A DNA stretch of 64,000 nt from Calliopsis andreniformis (taxonomy: Eukaryota; Arthropoda; Insecta; Hymenoptera; Andrenidae). The DNA is taken from contig NC_135064.1 in NCBI RefSeq assembly GCF_051401765.1, positions 29,362,001-29,426,000 of the forward strand. The letters run 5' to 3'. Of the stretch, positions 24,153-55,510 are shown one piece after another (the first letter of the stretch is position 1; each line of letters opens with the position of its first letter). The translations under genes were made by a program, and so were the position numbers. Below the pieces are notes generated by a model. It was not told the origin of the DNA and searched no databases. It worked only from the letters and a program-made list of their open reading frames with translations.

Positions 24153-26939
24153 TTCATTCGTTTTACGATTTATTCAAATAGTAAATTGTTCACATCATTC
24201 CCTTCGAAAATGATTCTACGTATCTTTAAACCGTTAAACGTCCAAGACACCATTTTCTTAATATTTTAATGAACGAGTCAAATATAAAAATTTAAAGTTA
24301 AAAATGAATATAAAACAAATATAAAATTTAAATTTAAAATTGATACATTTTTGAAAATTGTGATAAAATATTAAATATGTTCTATAACGTCAGTATGTAG
24401 TCTAAAATTATATATTTATTAAGTTTCCAAATAATTTTTTACAAATTCCATTTATAATGTATTCGGGAAGATAAATTTCAAAATGATAAGTTATTGATAA
24501 ATACTTATTTCCATAACTATAATATCGTATAATATAATAAGTGTTCGTATAGTAGAAACATTGTTGTTATCGCTACATTACGAACAACAATGTGCGAATT
24601 AACATGCGTAAATAATAAAACTTATTAACATTGTTTCCTAATTTAACGAAAGTATATTATTTCAACAAAAACTTTAACTCTTTCCTTGCAGACGGTCAGT
24701 TTAATGAACTCGATTCCTTGCTTAATCCAGCTGTTATCTTTGTCTTCACATATGTTGCAGTCATCAAAAAATTTCCTTTTACTATTCCCAATCTGGAATT
24801 AATAAATGAATATTGAAATATTTCGAGTATTATATTATATGAATGACAATTTAGATAAGAAGGTATTTAAAATTTAAGTAAAATGCATATTTTTGGAAAG
24901 TAAAGAAAAAGTTTAATTACAGCATGTAAATATTATATAGAGTATATAGTTCATTGTAAAGATTGATACAGTTTAATAAATGAATCAGATAAACTTTTGA
25001 AAAAAATTGCACGATTTATATAGAATAGGTCAGTGAACTGTAATGTGCATCGACTTTACATAATAACTTTGCGTAATAGAGCCTTATGGGAGACTTTTAG
25101 AAACATCGTTAGGGAACTACGAGTAACTACTTACGCGATCAGTGAAAGGTATAAGTGCAATTTATTATTTTGCCTATCTAGTTATCTCGTTAAATGGTAA
25201 ACCGTCGCATTAAATTCGAATTGTTCGTATTTTTATATCTTCTTCTCATTCTCCTCCAAAAAGTTCTCTAATTTGGTAATAATCGATAAAGTACTACGTG
25301 TTTAATATTTATTGACGTTCAGTTTCTTTCGAATTGATATTTGCAATTTTTATAAATAATTTATATGTGGCAATAAGACTATTATCCTAGTAATTGCTTC
25401 TGAAACTTGTATACTATCATCGATTATTATGTATTCGCATGTACTGTGTAATAACTACTTTCATGACTCTCATGAAAGCCATTAATAACTGAATGTTCAC
25501 GTCAAATTCGTTGAGTGAGTTACACTTGCAGGAGAATATCAGTTTTTGCGTGCAACAAGTGTCTGAGAAATTCGCAGAGCGAATTACTACACGTTCAAAT
25601 CGTCGTAAAGAGGAAACACAATGACATTTTCATGAGATGCACATTTATCAATTTAATGTTAAAATACATTCAGAAAAACCTTATTCAAAATAATGACCTT
25701 TCTAGAATTCGAAGTAGTGGAATTATCTACGCAGAATGATTTAAAAATATAAGTAGACAACATGAGTAGAAAATATCTTTATTCAAATTGTTTTCTATTT
25801 TCAATTGTTTTCTACAGTAAACAGTATTAGGTTAATAAAGTTCTTATAATTCGAATAATTATATTAATTTATTTTCTCTACGCGTTCTTAATTAAAGGAG
25901 AAAAAGTTAAATCGAAGGTTTTTATGCACATGTACATAGTACAATCGTAACTGATTTATAAGAAACAATTTCGACATTTACGTTATATATTCTTTAATAA
26001 ACGTCTGATGGATAATACTAGGTTATATATTAATAAATTGTACAAAAAAAAAAAAAAAACAATTTAAACGAACGTAAATGAAGTTGACCAATATGATATG
26101 CATTAATAAATTAATTTAGTTGTTGACTGTAACAGATAATTACACGTTACCATTTCACTAAGAAGTCTCGATTACCTGTATTATTCTTGTATATGTAACA
26201 CTTGGTGTAATGCTTTATAAAGTTCTAAGTTCTATTCACATGAGACATTTTGTGTGGCAGTTGTAATCACTGAGTCGATCGACGCTCACAACATGATACC
26301 TATATATGTATCGGGATGTATTTTTACGATTCCAACGAAAAATTTCCAATTTAAAGAGGAAAATCAATAAGAACCGGTTCAAGTATTTCAACAGCGCAAG
26401 CATATTACAAAACCCGCGAAAATGAAGAAACGTAAAAAGCAAGAAAGTGGAAAAATACATCATTCAATCTACATGTCAATTTACAACTGCTTCTTTTCTA
26501 AGGGTTGAAAATGAGCTGCCTCATTAATATTCCTTGAATTTCAACATAAAAAAATTCATTAAATAATTGCTGCATATTACATGAAATGGAATACGAATTC
26601 TAAACTAAACTACTCGAAATAGAATGAAGAATTCTGACAACTGATAGGCTTAAACAAAATCTATGGCTATACATGTCTGTTTACATGCATTTCATTGCGA
26701 GATCTGTGAAATTTGACAGAAACATTCAATATGCGCAATAAAATACCCGTGGAAGAATGGAAAAATGGTATCGCTCTGAATCGAATCGAATTAATGAATA
26801 AATTAATGGTGAGGAATGTTTGCCTTTCGAATCCTCGGTTACGGAAACTTTTAGCCGAGATACAATTAACGAAGAGAAGGAAAGCAAATCATTGTATGTA
26901 ATCATTCTATCTAAAAAAAGAAAAAAAAAAGAAAAAGAA
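24153..26939. other. Very AT-rich intergenic region
   Basis: I see no coding exon with splice or motif support. The short frames (24631-24816, 25515-25739, 26713-26901 on plus; 26236-26463 on minus) have no domain or signal I recognise. The promoter of BLOC1S4 should lie in the first few hundred bases. A 16 nt A-run lies at about 26044-26059. Confidence 0.5.
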
Positions 26940-27201
26940 AAATCATACAAAACGAGAGAAAAGACGTAAATCGTCCAACTGGAGGATCAGGTGGGGAGGC
27001 ATCGCAAGCCCAGCTACAACTCTCTGGACGAACTACGTTAGAGCTCAGTGAGTTCGAACGTGTGGTTCGTGACTCTTTCTCCTAGTCGCCTAGTCGGAGC
27101 GGATCGCGTTCACGCTGTACGTGCAGCTATACATACTACCGGCTCTCTCCCTGCTGATACCTTACAGGATTTTCTTTCACCTGACCTACGGATATCGTCA
27201 G
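26940..27201 (+). promoter_or_regulatory. Probable promoter and untranslated first exon of the fatty acyl-CoA reductase gene
   Basis: Composition rises to GC-rich for about 250 nt, then stops at a near-perfect donor (GTCAG|GTAAGC, intron from 27202). No open frame with an ATG leads into the donor. The next acceptor in the right context is CTTTCAG at 31631-31637, nine nt upstream of the reductase ATG. This would be a 5' UTR intron of 4.4 kb. The transcription start itself cannot be placed. Confidence 0.45.
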
Positions 27202-28382
27202 GTAAGCACGTTTTTACCGAATAACCTTTTTTATATTTCTTATCTTATTTAGGTATCAAATATTATAGATAGAATATTTATTTCACTTTCCAATTCAAGT
27301 GACAATTAATTAATTTTGCATAGTTTTGGAAAAATCAACTATTGACTTCGAACATCGATCCCACTCAGCCTCGGAAGCATTTCATTTATTAAACCGTTCT
27401 TCTTATTAAGGTATACCTATATCGATGAATGTCTAGCACAATGAATGAGGGTAACTTAAACAATGTACCGATCAAGTAACTGCTGCTTCGGTCATTTTCA
27501 TTTCCGTTTGATATTATAGTTTTTGTCTTATACAAGTCTTATAATTTTACGCTTGGCATGGCTCCTATGACATCGTTTAACCATCGATGTTAATGGAGAG
27601 ATTTGAATTTTACGATTCATTTGACAGCTTTCTCGACGCGATGTCGAATGTATACGTCATAGTGTAGTCACAAACTTGTCGAGAATTCATATTGTTATCC
27701 GATAAACAAATTAATAATGACGTAATAATAACTGGTTTATGCTCAAAGGTTCCCTCATTCTGTCGTGGACAAATGAAATGATCTTTTATTGATTTAATTG
27801 ATTGAGGAAGTTCTGTCGATACAATTATTTCGTCAAATGCTAAACATTCTTTTATAGACACGATCATAATTCAAGCCTCTAAACGATCTTTTTGTGATGT
27901 ATAGTCACACTGCAATGGTAAAATCAATTATTTACAATTTCCACTGTAATAGACTCTACTTGTGTTACATAAGGTTGACCAGTTTCATGAATACTTTCCA
28001 TATTAGTCGATACCACACATTTAGGAAGGCGATGTACATATTTATCTCTACGCATCTTTGATAAATTCTTTGTCAGGTGTTCGACACGCATTGGCATGTT
28101 TCAAAATGTTATTACGTAATATATTCATGAATTCGATTTCCCCATGTTATAGGAGAATATTTTTATTTTCCGATTTTCCTATTATCAGTTCTTTGATGTT
28201 TATTTTTTAACGATTCTGTAATTATTTTTTGATACCAATTATAATATACATACGCATACATAATACCAGAAGCTGCGAGAATCTGAAATAGGTAAAAACA
28301 AATTAGAAAGCGAAAGGATTGTTCTAAGTGACCCAGCAATACAGAAAAAACTCGATTGGTCTAAACCGGTCATCACTTCTCT

Positions 28383-28417
<35 letters not shown>

Positions 28418-31400
28418 GACAGTAAAAGATATATAAATGACTATACTCTTTAAATTTTGAATTTAACAGTTTCTCGCGAGAAAGTTACATCACAAATGAG
28501 GTATCAAAACATGTAGTGAAATTGAAAAGACTTGAACGGAAAATGAAACGTTTTTGTTTTAAACGTATTTATTAATAGTAGCGAGCAGAAAGACCTAACA
28601 AGGAATTAGGTATTAGTAGAACTCGATCGTAAGCTCCTTTGCATCTCGAATGTGAAAAGGTTTTTATAGCACCGCTGATGAAACGTCGGAGGTAAGCGAA
28701 GCTTGTTTAGTCTTGCAACACGTGTTTTCGTGAAGCACGAGATCACTTGTGTTTTCACAGTCACACGTCTCACATGAGTTTTTGTACTCTTCCAATTAAT
28801 TCCCTTATATAATTTGTTCTAAATGTTTTAACTGCTTTTTATGATCGATAAAAGTGAAATTATACAATGTCTCATGCCGCAATCATATTTTTTTTATGCA
28901 AATTATTTTTAGCACTATTTTTCAAAACGATATCGCTTACAATGTCTTTTCATACGTTTTTTAATCTCTAATATCAGACCATTGATTTAAAATTTTAATT
29001 CGCAACATTAACCAATTTTGGCACTTATGTACATAATCCTACGCAAATACTGAATCGATTTCTTTCGTTACTTTTACGGTGTTCAATACTTTGCAAAGAG
29101 AAACGATTGGAGTTTTCCTCAGAATCTTTCTCGGAAGTAAGAAAAAATTTTTCTTATGCACATTGCGACATACGTTTTCTTATTGATGTAAATATGTAAC
29201 CATTTAGACAGGAATATTGCCTCGCAAAGTTTAAATTTCGCACAATTCACATTTCGCATGCGCCAACTTTGTACATAATGAAATCAGCGATTAAAATGTA
29301 TTTGCAAAAGCCGTGACGTATCAACAAATAATTCGTCAGTCTACAATTTTGTATGATTTTTGTTCAAACATACGTATAATTTATGACATACATATTTACG
29401 AATGTAGCGTTTGCCAATAATCATTATAAAACGTAGTACAATATTTAATAAAAGTGCAACAGGAAATAATCACTAATCCTTTATACAAAAGGCTGCTTCG
29501 GAATTATAGGAAATAACTTTATTCATGGTAATCAAGAATTTGAATATCTGTTCATGAATTTGTTCTGTAAATCTCTTTGAATTGGCTGTGTTTCGATTTA
29601 AAATTTCCAACGAAAGGGAATTAATGGAGTAGTCGACTGTAATAGCAACGGATGATCTTGCTCGCGTAATTTATTGTGAGGCTGTATGAACACATTATTA
29701 ATAGTATGCGGTTGTACTGTAAATGCTGATTCACGTTTCCCATCAACAATGCATTAATGAGTAACGAAACTGACAGAGCTGGTTGTCGTAAATACGAGAA
29801 CGTCAAGGGAATTCGAGGCTACTTCGGCACGACGAAGTTTGCGAACAGCATAGTGCTAACTTTCGAAACGCATTGAAGTTTGTGAACGATGTTCCCCGAA
29901 GCGAATGGGAATATCTGAATAGAGTTAATTACAAATAAGGCACCAGTTTGTCACTTTTGAGAATTGAGTATTTCATTCAATTGATTTTTTTCAATTTTAA
30001 CGTTTCTTATCCTTCAATCGCTTGATCCGATTGACGAAGGTATATATTTTCGGGAATGTGATTTTACAACGCTAACATCAAGGACGTTTGAGGAAACGAT
30101 TGCCTCAGATCAAAGGCTAATCGAGTTTTGATCTTCCTTGGACTTTGTTCAGATAATGAAGAGTGAATAAATTTATTGATACTGCACATGAGCGAGCGAA
30201 CACGGTTATGAAATATCTGTACTAGAAAGAAGCAAAAGGAAACATTGCAGAGTAAAAAGTAAGCTATAGTCGCTTCTATTTAAAAGCCGTTATTTAGAAC
30301 AACGGTCAATAAAACAGGTCGATGTAAGAATTGAGGGGATATAAACGGAGAAAGTGAGAGACAGAAACATAAAGATTATCTGTTGTGTACCATAGGAATG
30401 GTAGGTACGCATTCTGTGTGAACTCATGGGATCAAAAAGATGCTCTTACGAGTACCCTTTTTTATCCAACTTGGCCTTACGCACGAAAGGTCCAGTGACG
30501 TGTACGTACATCAAAGTATACATGTATGTGTATTTGTACCTTTTCTGAATAATCATAATTCAAAATGCTTAAACGCATTTCTAAATCGTATTTCTAAAGA
30601 GTTTACGCAGCATTATTTATGACTACCTGAGTTGCAGATCAAGTAACAGTAGTGAATCACTGAACGCATATCGAAATGTGATGACATTTTTTGTTGCTAT
30701 CGTATGCTTCGTGTGAAAGGGAATGCAGTTTCTCAATAAAATAATCGGCTTTTGCAACTGTTTCTCCTGTCATTTTGACACAGTTTGACATTTGCAAAAG
30801 TTACTTTTCGATATGTTCTACTACAAAGACAAATTGTTAATTAATGAATCTTATACTTTTTTTCGGGTATTGAATTTATATATGAAAATGACGCTAATCA
30901 TGTATTCATCAACACAGCGATACTCTTATAAATTGGTTTACAGGCCAGTTTTTGCCATGTGTGCCTTTCGATCGCGTTGAATCAGCCTTTCACCGATTTT
31001 CTCTCGCACTGCAGTATTCTGCCTGGCAATAGTTTCAGAGTTAAAGTGTGTTACAAAATTGACAATATTAAGAATGGGTCGTGGAATTTTCCCTTGCCCA
31101 AGTCAGGACCGAATGGTAGGGAGAAAAAGTAAGGTCAGTGAAGGGAAAGAGGAAGATTCCATGATAATCAGATAGAGATGTTACGCGTGAGGAATATAAT
31201 TCATAAATAAACTTAACGAGGTAGTAGATTTGACCTTGATAGTTTCGCAAGGACAAAATTATCAACTATTTTGGAATTTGTATCAAAATTATAAATAGTC
31301 CAAAGACTGAGTCTAGAGTGAAAAGGAGATTGACTTAAAGATAACGCACTGCTTAAACTCGTATATGTAATACGTCAGAAAATGAAAGTACGTATCAGGT

Positions 31401-31637
31401 TTTTCGTTTGTGGCCAATAAAGTTGCCAATTTAAATAGATTTAGGTAATAGCGATTTCTTACTTCAAACTACAAATATACCTATACATAATTGTTACCGC
31501 GCAAACAAATATTTTTGGTAATATTAATGGTTGCAGTTAGAAAGGTAAACTGGTTTTAACATGCTATGAACGTCTTCCTCATGAAACAATTTTCCTCTCA
31601 TGAAAGAATGGTATATGTTTACAATTGCGTCTTTCAG
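27202..31637 (+). other. Probable 5' UTR intron of the fatty acyl-CoA reductase gene
   Basis: This is AT-rich DNA without supportable exons. It contains a 29-base A homopolymer at 28387-28415. Short frames on both strands (for example 27610-27867 minus, 30440-30622 plus) lack any recognisable motif. Confidence 0.4.
28387..28415. repeat. Poly-A homopolymer, 29 bases
   Basis: A run of 29 consecutive A on the plus strand follows ctattt and precedes gtgac. No retrotransposon body or target-site duplication was recognised next to it. Confidence 0.95.
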
Positions 31638-31646
31638 ATTTCCAAA

Positions 31647-34372
31647 ATGAGTGAGTTAACGGAAATACAGGCTTTTTACAAGGGGAAAACTGTATTCGTA
31701 ACTGGAGGAACCGGTTTCATGGGAAAAGTTCTCATTGAGAAATTGCTTTATGACTGTAACGATTTGAACAAGATTTATATTTTGATCAGACCAAAGAGGG
31801 GTCGATCTCCTGAAACTCGTGTTGACGAAATGTTTAAACTTCCTGTGAGTATAAATTTTTTATGGCATCTAATAACAATAATCATGTAACATGTGATACC
31901 TACTCTATTAAAAAATATGAAAAAAAGTATCTACTTGTAAACAAATGCTTAAAAAACAATCTAATTTTAATATTTATCTTATAATGTTAATATGTTTAAG
32001 TATTGAATATTTCTGAATTTTCTTATTAAGCACAAACCAGTTTGACGATATTAACACTAATCGAAGGAAAAAAATTAATAGAAACGAGTTGTTCTTCCAC
32101 ACAGATGTTCCAAAGAATAAGAAACCAGAAACCCCATGTCATGAGAAAAGTTATACCGTTAGTTGGGGATGTAGGCATGGACAAATTGGGATTAACTCCT
32201 GAGCAACAGGAAATATTATTCAATGAAACGGACATAGTATTTCATTGTGCAGCAACGCTTAGATTGGAGGGCAAGTTGAAGGACGCAATCGAAATGAACA
32301 CGGTAGGGCAAAACAGATTTACATCTCTAGTTCCAACGCATACAGATGCGATTACATATTCGCATTTTTATGGGTAGAAACATGAGAGTTGTTTTTGCAC
32401 TTGGATAATTCTTGCATACTTTGTTTTACTTAGTTAATATTCGAAAAATATAATGTGTCACTTTACGACTGAAAGTCAATATTTACATAGCGATTAAGGA
32501 GTATGAGTCGCGTTAGCTTATACACGTGCTCGTTCGACAAGCTATCAATTATATAATTGTTCATAAACGACTGTGCCTCTTAATCAAAGGTTGGAACCCA
32601 AAGGGTGATAGATCTCTGTAGGAAAATGACAAATCTGAAGTCATTGGTGCATCTGAGCACAGCCTTCTGTCACCCTGATCAAGGGGAACTCGGCGAAAGG
32701 GTGTACGATGCACCTGACGATCCTCAAGATGTTATGAGACTGATGCAGTGGCTAGATGAAAGTGCAATCGATCTAATCACACCTAAGTAATTCATATTTC
32801 TGTTGACTACTCTTTCTGGAATTTATGTTCGCAATTTATGTAACTTCCTCGTTTCTCATCAACTTGATGCGTATGCATTCTTCCGGATATAGGTTGCTGG
32901 ATCTTCACCCGAATACATATACCTATTCAAAGCGGTTGGCGGAGAAACTAGTAGCCGATGAATATCCTAATTTACCTTGCAGCATCGTTAGGCCTTCGAT
33001 CGGTAAATACATTTCAACTAAATTTAGAGTTGGATACTTGAAAACTCAAAGTAGGTACATAGAAATGAGCATTTGAACATAGCGATTCGAGTATGATTTT
33101 TTAAAACTGATACAGCGATTATTTATTGGCTATCTACTCTTTGATTTATTCGGTTTGAGCATGTAGAAAAATTTCTTATAAGCAGACGCTTGCTGAATGA
33201 GATCAAAACATTATCCGGTAGACTCTAGGGCAGAATCGAGAAGCCTAATGATTAAGAAACGAATGCAATGCCAATGTGTGCAGTAACTCCAGCATGGGAA
33301 GAACCGTTACCAGGATGGGTGGATAATCTAAACGGACCCGTAGGACTTATGGTCGGTGCAGGGAAAGGTGTAATAAGGTCGATGCACTGCAATGCTAACT
33401 ATCACGCTGAAATAACACCTGTTGATCTAGCTATCAATGCCTTAATCGCGATTTCATATAGGACAGCCACTACAGACAAGTAAGTAATGCCTTTACTATT
33501 GTTTCAAAAATTTTAACTTATTCATTCGTTGAATGTAACGTTAACGTAATATTCTTTATTAGAACAAAAAATATACCGGTATATAATATTACCCAGAGCG
33601 GTATAATGCCCATTACTTGGGGAGAAGTATTAGAGAAGGGTAAAAAGATTGCTTACAAGTATCCCTTCGAAGGACAAGTTTGGTACCCAGACGGTGACAT
33701 ACGAAGCAGCAAATTTGTGCACAATTTATTTGTATTCTTCTTTCACATTATTCCGGCTTACCTCATCGATTTTATCATGTTGCTATTGCGGCAAAAGAGA
33801 TTGTGAGACTGTCTTATGAACACCTTCCACCTGTCCTTTTACTGGAATCTTCGCTTTCGTAATAATCATTTTTTTTTCTAGCATGGTTCGTATTCAAAAG
33901 CGCATATCGGATGGGCTGGAAGTGTTACAATACTTTACAACAAGGGAATGGATTTTTCACAATACGAATTTGTTAATAATGTGGGGAGAAATGAGTCCTG
34001 AAGATAAACAAGTTTTCTCATTAGATTTTTTAAGAATCGATGATATGGAATATATGAAACGTTGCATTCTAGGCGCACGACAATATTGTATGAAAGAAAA
34101 TCTGTCTACCTTGCCGAAAGCTCGTAGACATCAAGCAATGTATGTATATTATTGGAAATTACGTATGTTTAATAATAAATTTATACTTATCTGTGATACA
34201 TATTTACAGAATGTACATTATTCACTTAATTGCCGTCTACTTATTCTACTTTGGTGTTCTGTACTTGATTTACAAGAATTTCGAGGTGGCAAGATACTGT
34301 TTGGATTACGTTACAGAACATATGAAATTTCTGCCAGTTGTAGGCGGAGCTGTTAAAAAGATCCATCAGTGA
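31647..34372 (+). CDS. Fatty acyl-CoA reductase (CG5065-like)
   Basis: Eight exons, 31647-31844, 32105-32302, 32590-32786, 32893-33002, 33284-33479, 33563-33802, 33882-34139 and 34210-34372, join in frame to 519 aa, the usual family length. The N-terminal Rossmann domain carries the NADPH-binding motif TGGTGFMG at residues 19-26. The short-chain-dehydrogenase catalytic YxxxK is YTYSK at 207-211, followed by CSIVRPSIVTPAWEEPLPGW. The C-terminal FAR_C (sterile) domain ends with the family motif around IDDMEYMKRCILGARQY. Hydrophobic segments at about 352-375 and 467-490 suggest ER or peroxisomal membrane anchoring. The enzyme reduces fatty acyl-CoA to fatty alcohol with NADPH, feeding wax, cuticular hydrocarbon or pheromone synthesis; which of these applies here is unknown. 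The closest remembered insect subgroup is Drosophila CG5065. A 5' UTR intron precedes the ATG. Confidence 0.95.
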
Positions 34373-35326
34373 AGAAATAGGTAAGAATCCATCAGTTCGA
34401 TATCAATTCTTAGCGCCTTGATGTCCTTGCGAAAAAGGAGGGAGACTATGCTTTGTAAGTAGGTGAAGGTGATTGGGTTAACAATAACTTTTTAGCTGAA
34501 ATCAAGAACGACTTCTTCTTCCAAGGACATTAGTCTTTTTTTTGTTTTGTTTTGTATGTTTAATTGTATTAATGTAAGCTGGATGGAACATATTTTGTGT
34601 TTCGTAGACCAGAATATAAAAATCTGTGGCAACTCCTCAGAAACTTGTATTCGCTTGTGATTAATGTGGATTTCTATACTTGTTCATTTTTTCGTTCATA
34701 ATTTAAAATTTCGTAATTTTCATCGTCCAGGGTTTTTTTTTTAATATGCGTGTAATATATCTACATCAACAAATATTGTACGATACTTATGAGAAATGAA
34801 AAATTTAAGACAATGATGTAGCTAATAAGTGGAAAAGTATGATAGGTAATTATTTATAGATATAAATCTCTTATGTTTTCCAGAACTATTTTTAATAGAA
34901 TTAAAATTTATGAACAATGGACTCAAGTGAATCTTCCTAAAAATGAATGACCTATACAAGCTTTAATATGTTTAATTATTGATAATCATATGTAGGTACA
35001 GGCTTAGGAGGATTTGCTTCTTTAAGCTGCAATTATACGAATTTTATTTTTCGCGTGGTTTTCGTATTCATATACTGTTTATTATATAAGTTCATTTACG
35101 TTTTGTATATTTGTTTCATATTACATATTAATTAGGCATAAGATGGCAACAAGTTTCTTTTTTGTCTACTGTTTTATGTACGCATGTACATATTCTATTT
35201 TGTTGGAAATTTGTTATATGGTATAGATTTTATTATATCTGTACGTCTTAAGTGTAAATTACATGTACGGATCATGTATGTACAAGTACGTGAATGGTCA
35301 TTAAAAATATAAAAAGTTATTTACTA

Positions 35327-35332
35327 AATAAA
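35327..35332 (+). terminator. Candidate poly(A) signal of the fatty acyl-CoA reductase gene
   Basis: This AATAAA lies 955 nt after the stop codon in continuous AT-rich DNA with no other gene signal. A long 3' UTR is implied, unless an earlier variant signal is used. Confidence 0.4.
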
Positions 35333-35805
35333 ATGATAAACAGCCTTATCACGTTATTTCCCGCAAGAAGAACCTCCTTGTGAATTTATTCGTGTTCGCC
35401 TGAATATGGATTCGGAGTGAGATACCGAACGACATGAATGAAAAATGTCCATAATTTCCATTATTTTTACATTAACTCAGCATATCTCAGATATTCGAAT
35501 CTCTTTCTCTTGTTTCGTATTTCAAAATTGTGTGTTACTTCTGTCTGTGTACGCACGCAATAAGATGGAACATGCACGAAAGAGTAATAAAAGGGTCTGA
35601 CTACGGATACATAAACTGGAATAGATCTACTGTATCCTGTAAGGATATATGAACTTTATAACATTTTTTTAACAATTTTTCAATATTTTGTGTAATTTCC
35701 GGATTGAAAAAATACTAACAAAAATAAAATATTTCGTTGAAGAAAATAAACGAAATACTCGCTTCTTTCTAAAAGAATCTTTCGTCAAGGATTTACAGCA
35801 GAGGG

Positions 35806-35806
<1 letters not shown>

Positions 35807-35837
<31 letters not shown>
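35807..35837. repeat. Poly-G homopolymer, 31 bases
   Basis: Thirty-one consecutive G on the plus strand sit in AT-rich intergenic DNA between FAR and otoferlin. Such a run can fold into a G-quadruplex. Its exact length is unreliable in most sequencing data. Confidence 0.95.
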
Positions 35838-35841
<4 letters not shown>

Positions 35842-38049
35842 CATCCCTGGGGAATGTATAGAACCCTAAACATCGAACATGATTATATCTGTGGGTGGAT
35901 TCAAGACTAATAAGCCTAAAGAAGAGAGCAACAGTTGTTAGTTCCAAATTATGGGACACGATGGCGCTGAGAAATTTCAGACCTAAGTCCTATTTCATTA
36001 TTGATCTACCCGCAACACATCCCAAGAACCTTCTCAAGAAACTTCACGAGTAAGATCCAAAATTAGTTGTTCGTGACTGGACGATTTGATTCAATTTTTC
36101 CATCCATTTCTTGCGTTTTTAATTCTCTAATGGTTCATCCGTATTTTTACCGTCAAAATTGAATAGTGTTTTTCGTAGAATGCACAAAATTAACTGTTCA
36201 GAGTCTATTACGGAGTCTTTAAAACGACACGCAACTCGTGCTTTCGTTTTTCCAACAAGTTCAACGAAGAAAATTTCAGTATTAAATGGGGAGCCTTCTG
36301 GGCTGTTAAATCTTTTACCGTAAAGCTTTAAAGCGCTCCGTTCGAAATAATTTGACGAGAGAGAAATAAATATTTCCAGGCATATTTCTCATCGAGATTT
36401 TCAATGAAAATAATACGTTTGAGCGAATGTATCTAGATATATGCTTGTTACATCATTAATAAATAAAAAATAAAAAAAATACGGATTGTATAATTTGTTT
36501 TATTTTTATTTCCTAACTCAAATGCATAAAGCTTCCAATTAATCTACGAAGAACATTGCGTGAACATTTTCTCAAATAACATGTAATTCTATTCGCAATA
36601 TCCTTAGAATTTAATACGATGCTTTAAGACAAAAACTGTCATTTTACAGGTACATTAAGTTACCGTTTCATTCAGAAGTTAGTAAGAGGGTACTTCTTAA
36701 TTAGTCAGATTATGTACATCAACTGTTTGAGTAACTGTAGTAAGTTTGTAACAGACTTTAGAGAGGCAAGAAAATGAATATCTATCACAGGTAATTTAAT
36801 TGGAAATATTGTCGGCTTCAAGATTATTTGGGCCGGTAGCACATTGATTTCATAACTAACGATTACTGATAAGCTTTTAATATTAAATACATTTTGATAT
36901 TCGCCAGAATATCAGTGAAAGATTGAACTAATTATGATAGACGGGTTCGAGAGAAGTGATGAAAGGAAATGAGTATAACGAGAATCAATTATAAGCTTCG
37001 TATTATCGATACGTTTTCTGCTGATAGTCGATTATAATTTTCCTATCGAATATAATGTTGTATCATGTCTATGACACGGGCATAAAATATAACTTATTCA
37101 GGTATACCAACTCTACAGGCTATTCTATAAATATAAGTCTATATTTAACTTATATAAGTTTGTTGAATTCATCTTAATCTTTCCAGAGTGTTAGATACCA
37201 TAAAACCTGAAGGAAACATTCAGTACACGAAATTATGTTCGTTAAAACTTTCCTGCTTCCTTGCGTTCATATTAGTAACTCTGGAGTCGCTCCTTTACAG
37301 CGGCACGAGTTCACTCAGTATATCAACTAAAAGCGAAAGGATGTCGTGGAATCTTGGCTCGGTTGACAGACTACAGCCCTCTTCGCGTGCATGCCGGCTA
37401 TTCTGGCAATTTCCTAGCATTGAGAGGAAATCCCTGAAAGGGAGGAAGGACGGAAGGAAGGAAGGGACGTAGCATACGTCACCGATTACGCTGAGAGAAT
37501 GCAGTGTGTAACGAAGTGATAGGGAGACGAAGCGAGGGTGAAAAGGTGGATGGCTGTGCCGATGACGCGTGATACGTGTGCAAGTAAAGGAGCAAGTGGC
37601 GCGTGCGCCAATTCCCCAGGATGGTAGAATGGGTAGGACGGTCAGGACACGGGGGTTGATCGAGGCGCGAACGCCAGTCTGTCCGACGGTATCCTCTACT
37701 TCGCCCGTTTGCATCCTCCCTCTTCACTCGCCGCGACATTAATATCGTGACTATTATTTCTCGTGACTAGACCGAAAACATTGCCCTTAACCCCGATACC
37801 ATTCTTCGATTAGCACCATTGCGTTTCAGTGTGCGCGCACGATAAGTCTGCAAGTCGAACGTTTGCTCCCTTTCGAATTTGACCGTTCACCTCGATGCAG
37901 CGCGAGCGAAGATGATCGAACAACAGGACCAAGCGTGCGGTCTAACGATGTATTCGTGCCTCTCTTCCAATATACATGTATGTCTCATTGATCACGATTA
38001 ATCCTCCGAAAGCCAAGTAACCGAAGTAGCCAAAGTAGAGGGTCAGAGA

Positions 38050-55510
<17,461 letters not shown>

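Larger units (their letters stand above)
34373..38049. other. FAR 3' UTR, intergenic DNA and otoferlin upstream region
   Basis: The first kilobase is probably FAR 3' UTR. It is followed by AT-rich intergenic DNA with a 31-base G homopolymer at 35807-35837. From about 37290 to 37960 composition becomes GC-rich, with a (ggaa)n-type stretch at about 37440-37468, as expected near the otoferlin promoter. Frames there on both strands (37188-37472, 37295-37714 minus) overlap each other and show no motif. Confidence 0.45.

Noticed and set aside
37295..37714. 139-codon frame on minus upstream of otoferlin
   Set aside because: GC-rich 5' region with overlapping frames; the low-complexity Pro/Phe/Leu-Ser repeat comes from the (ggaa)n tract.
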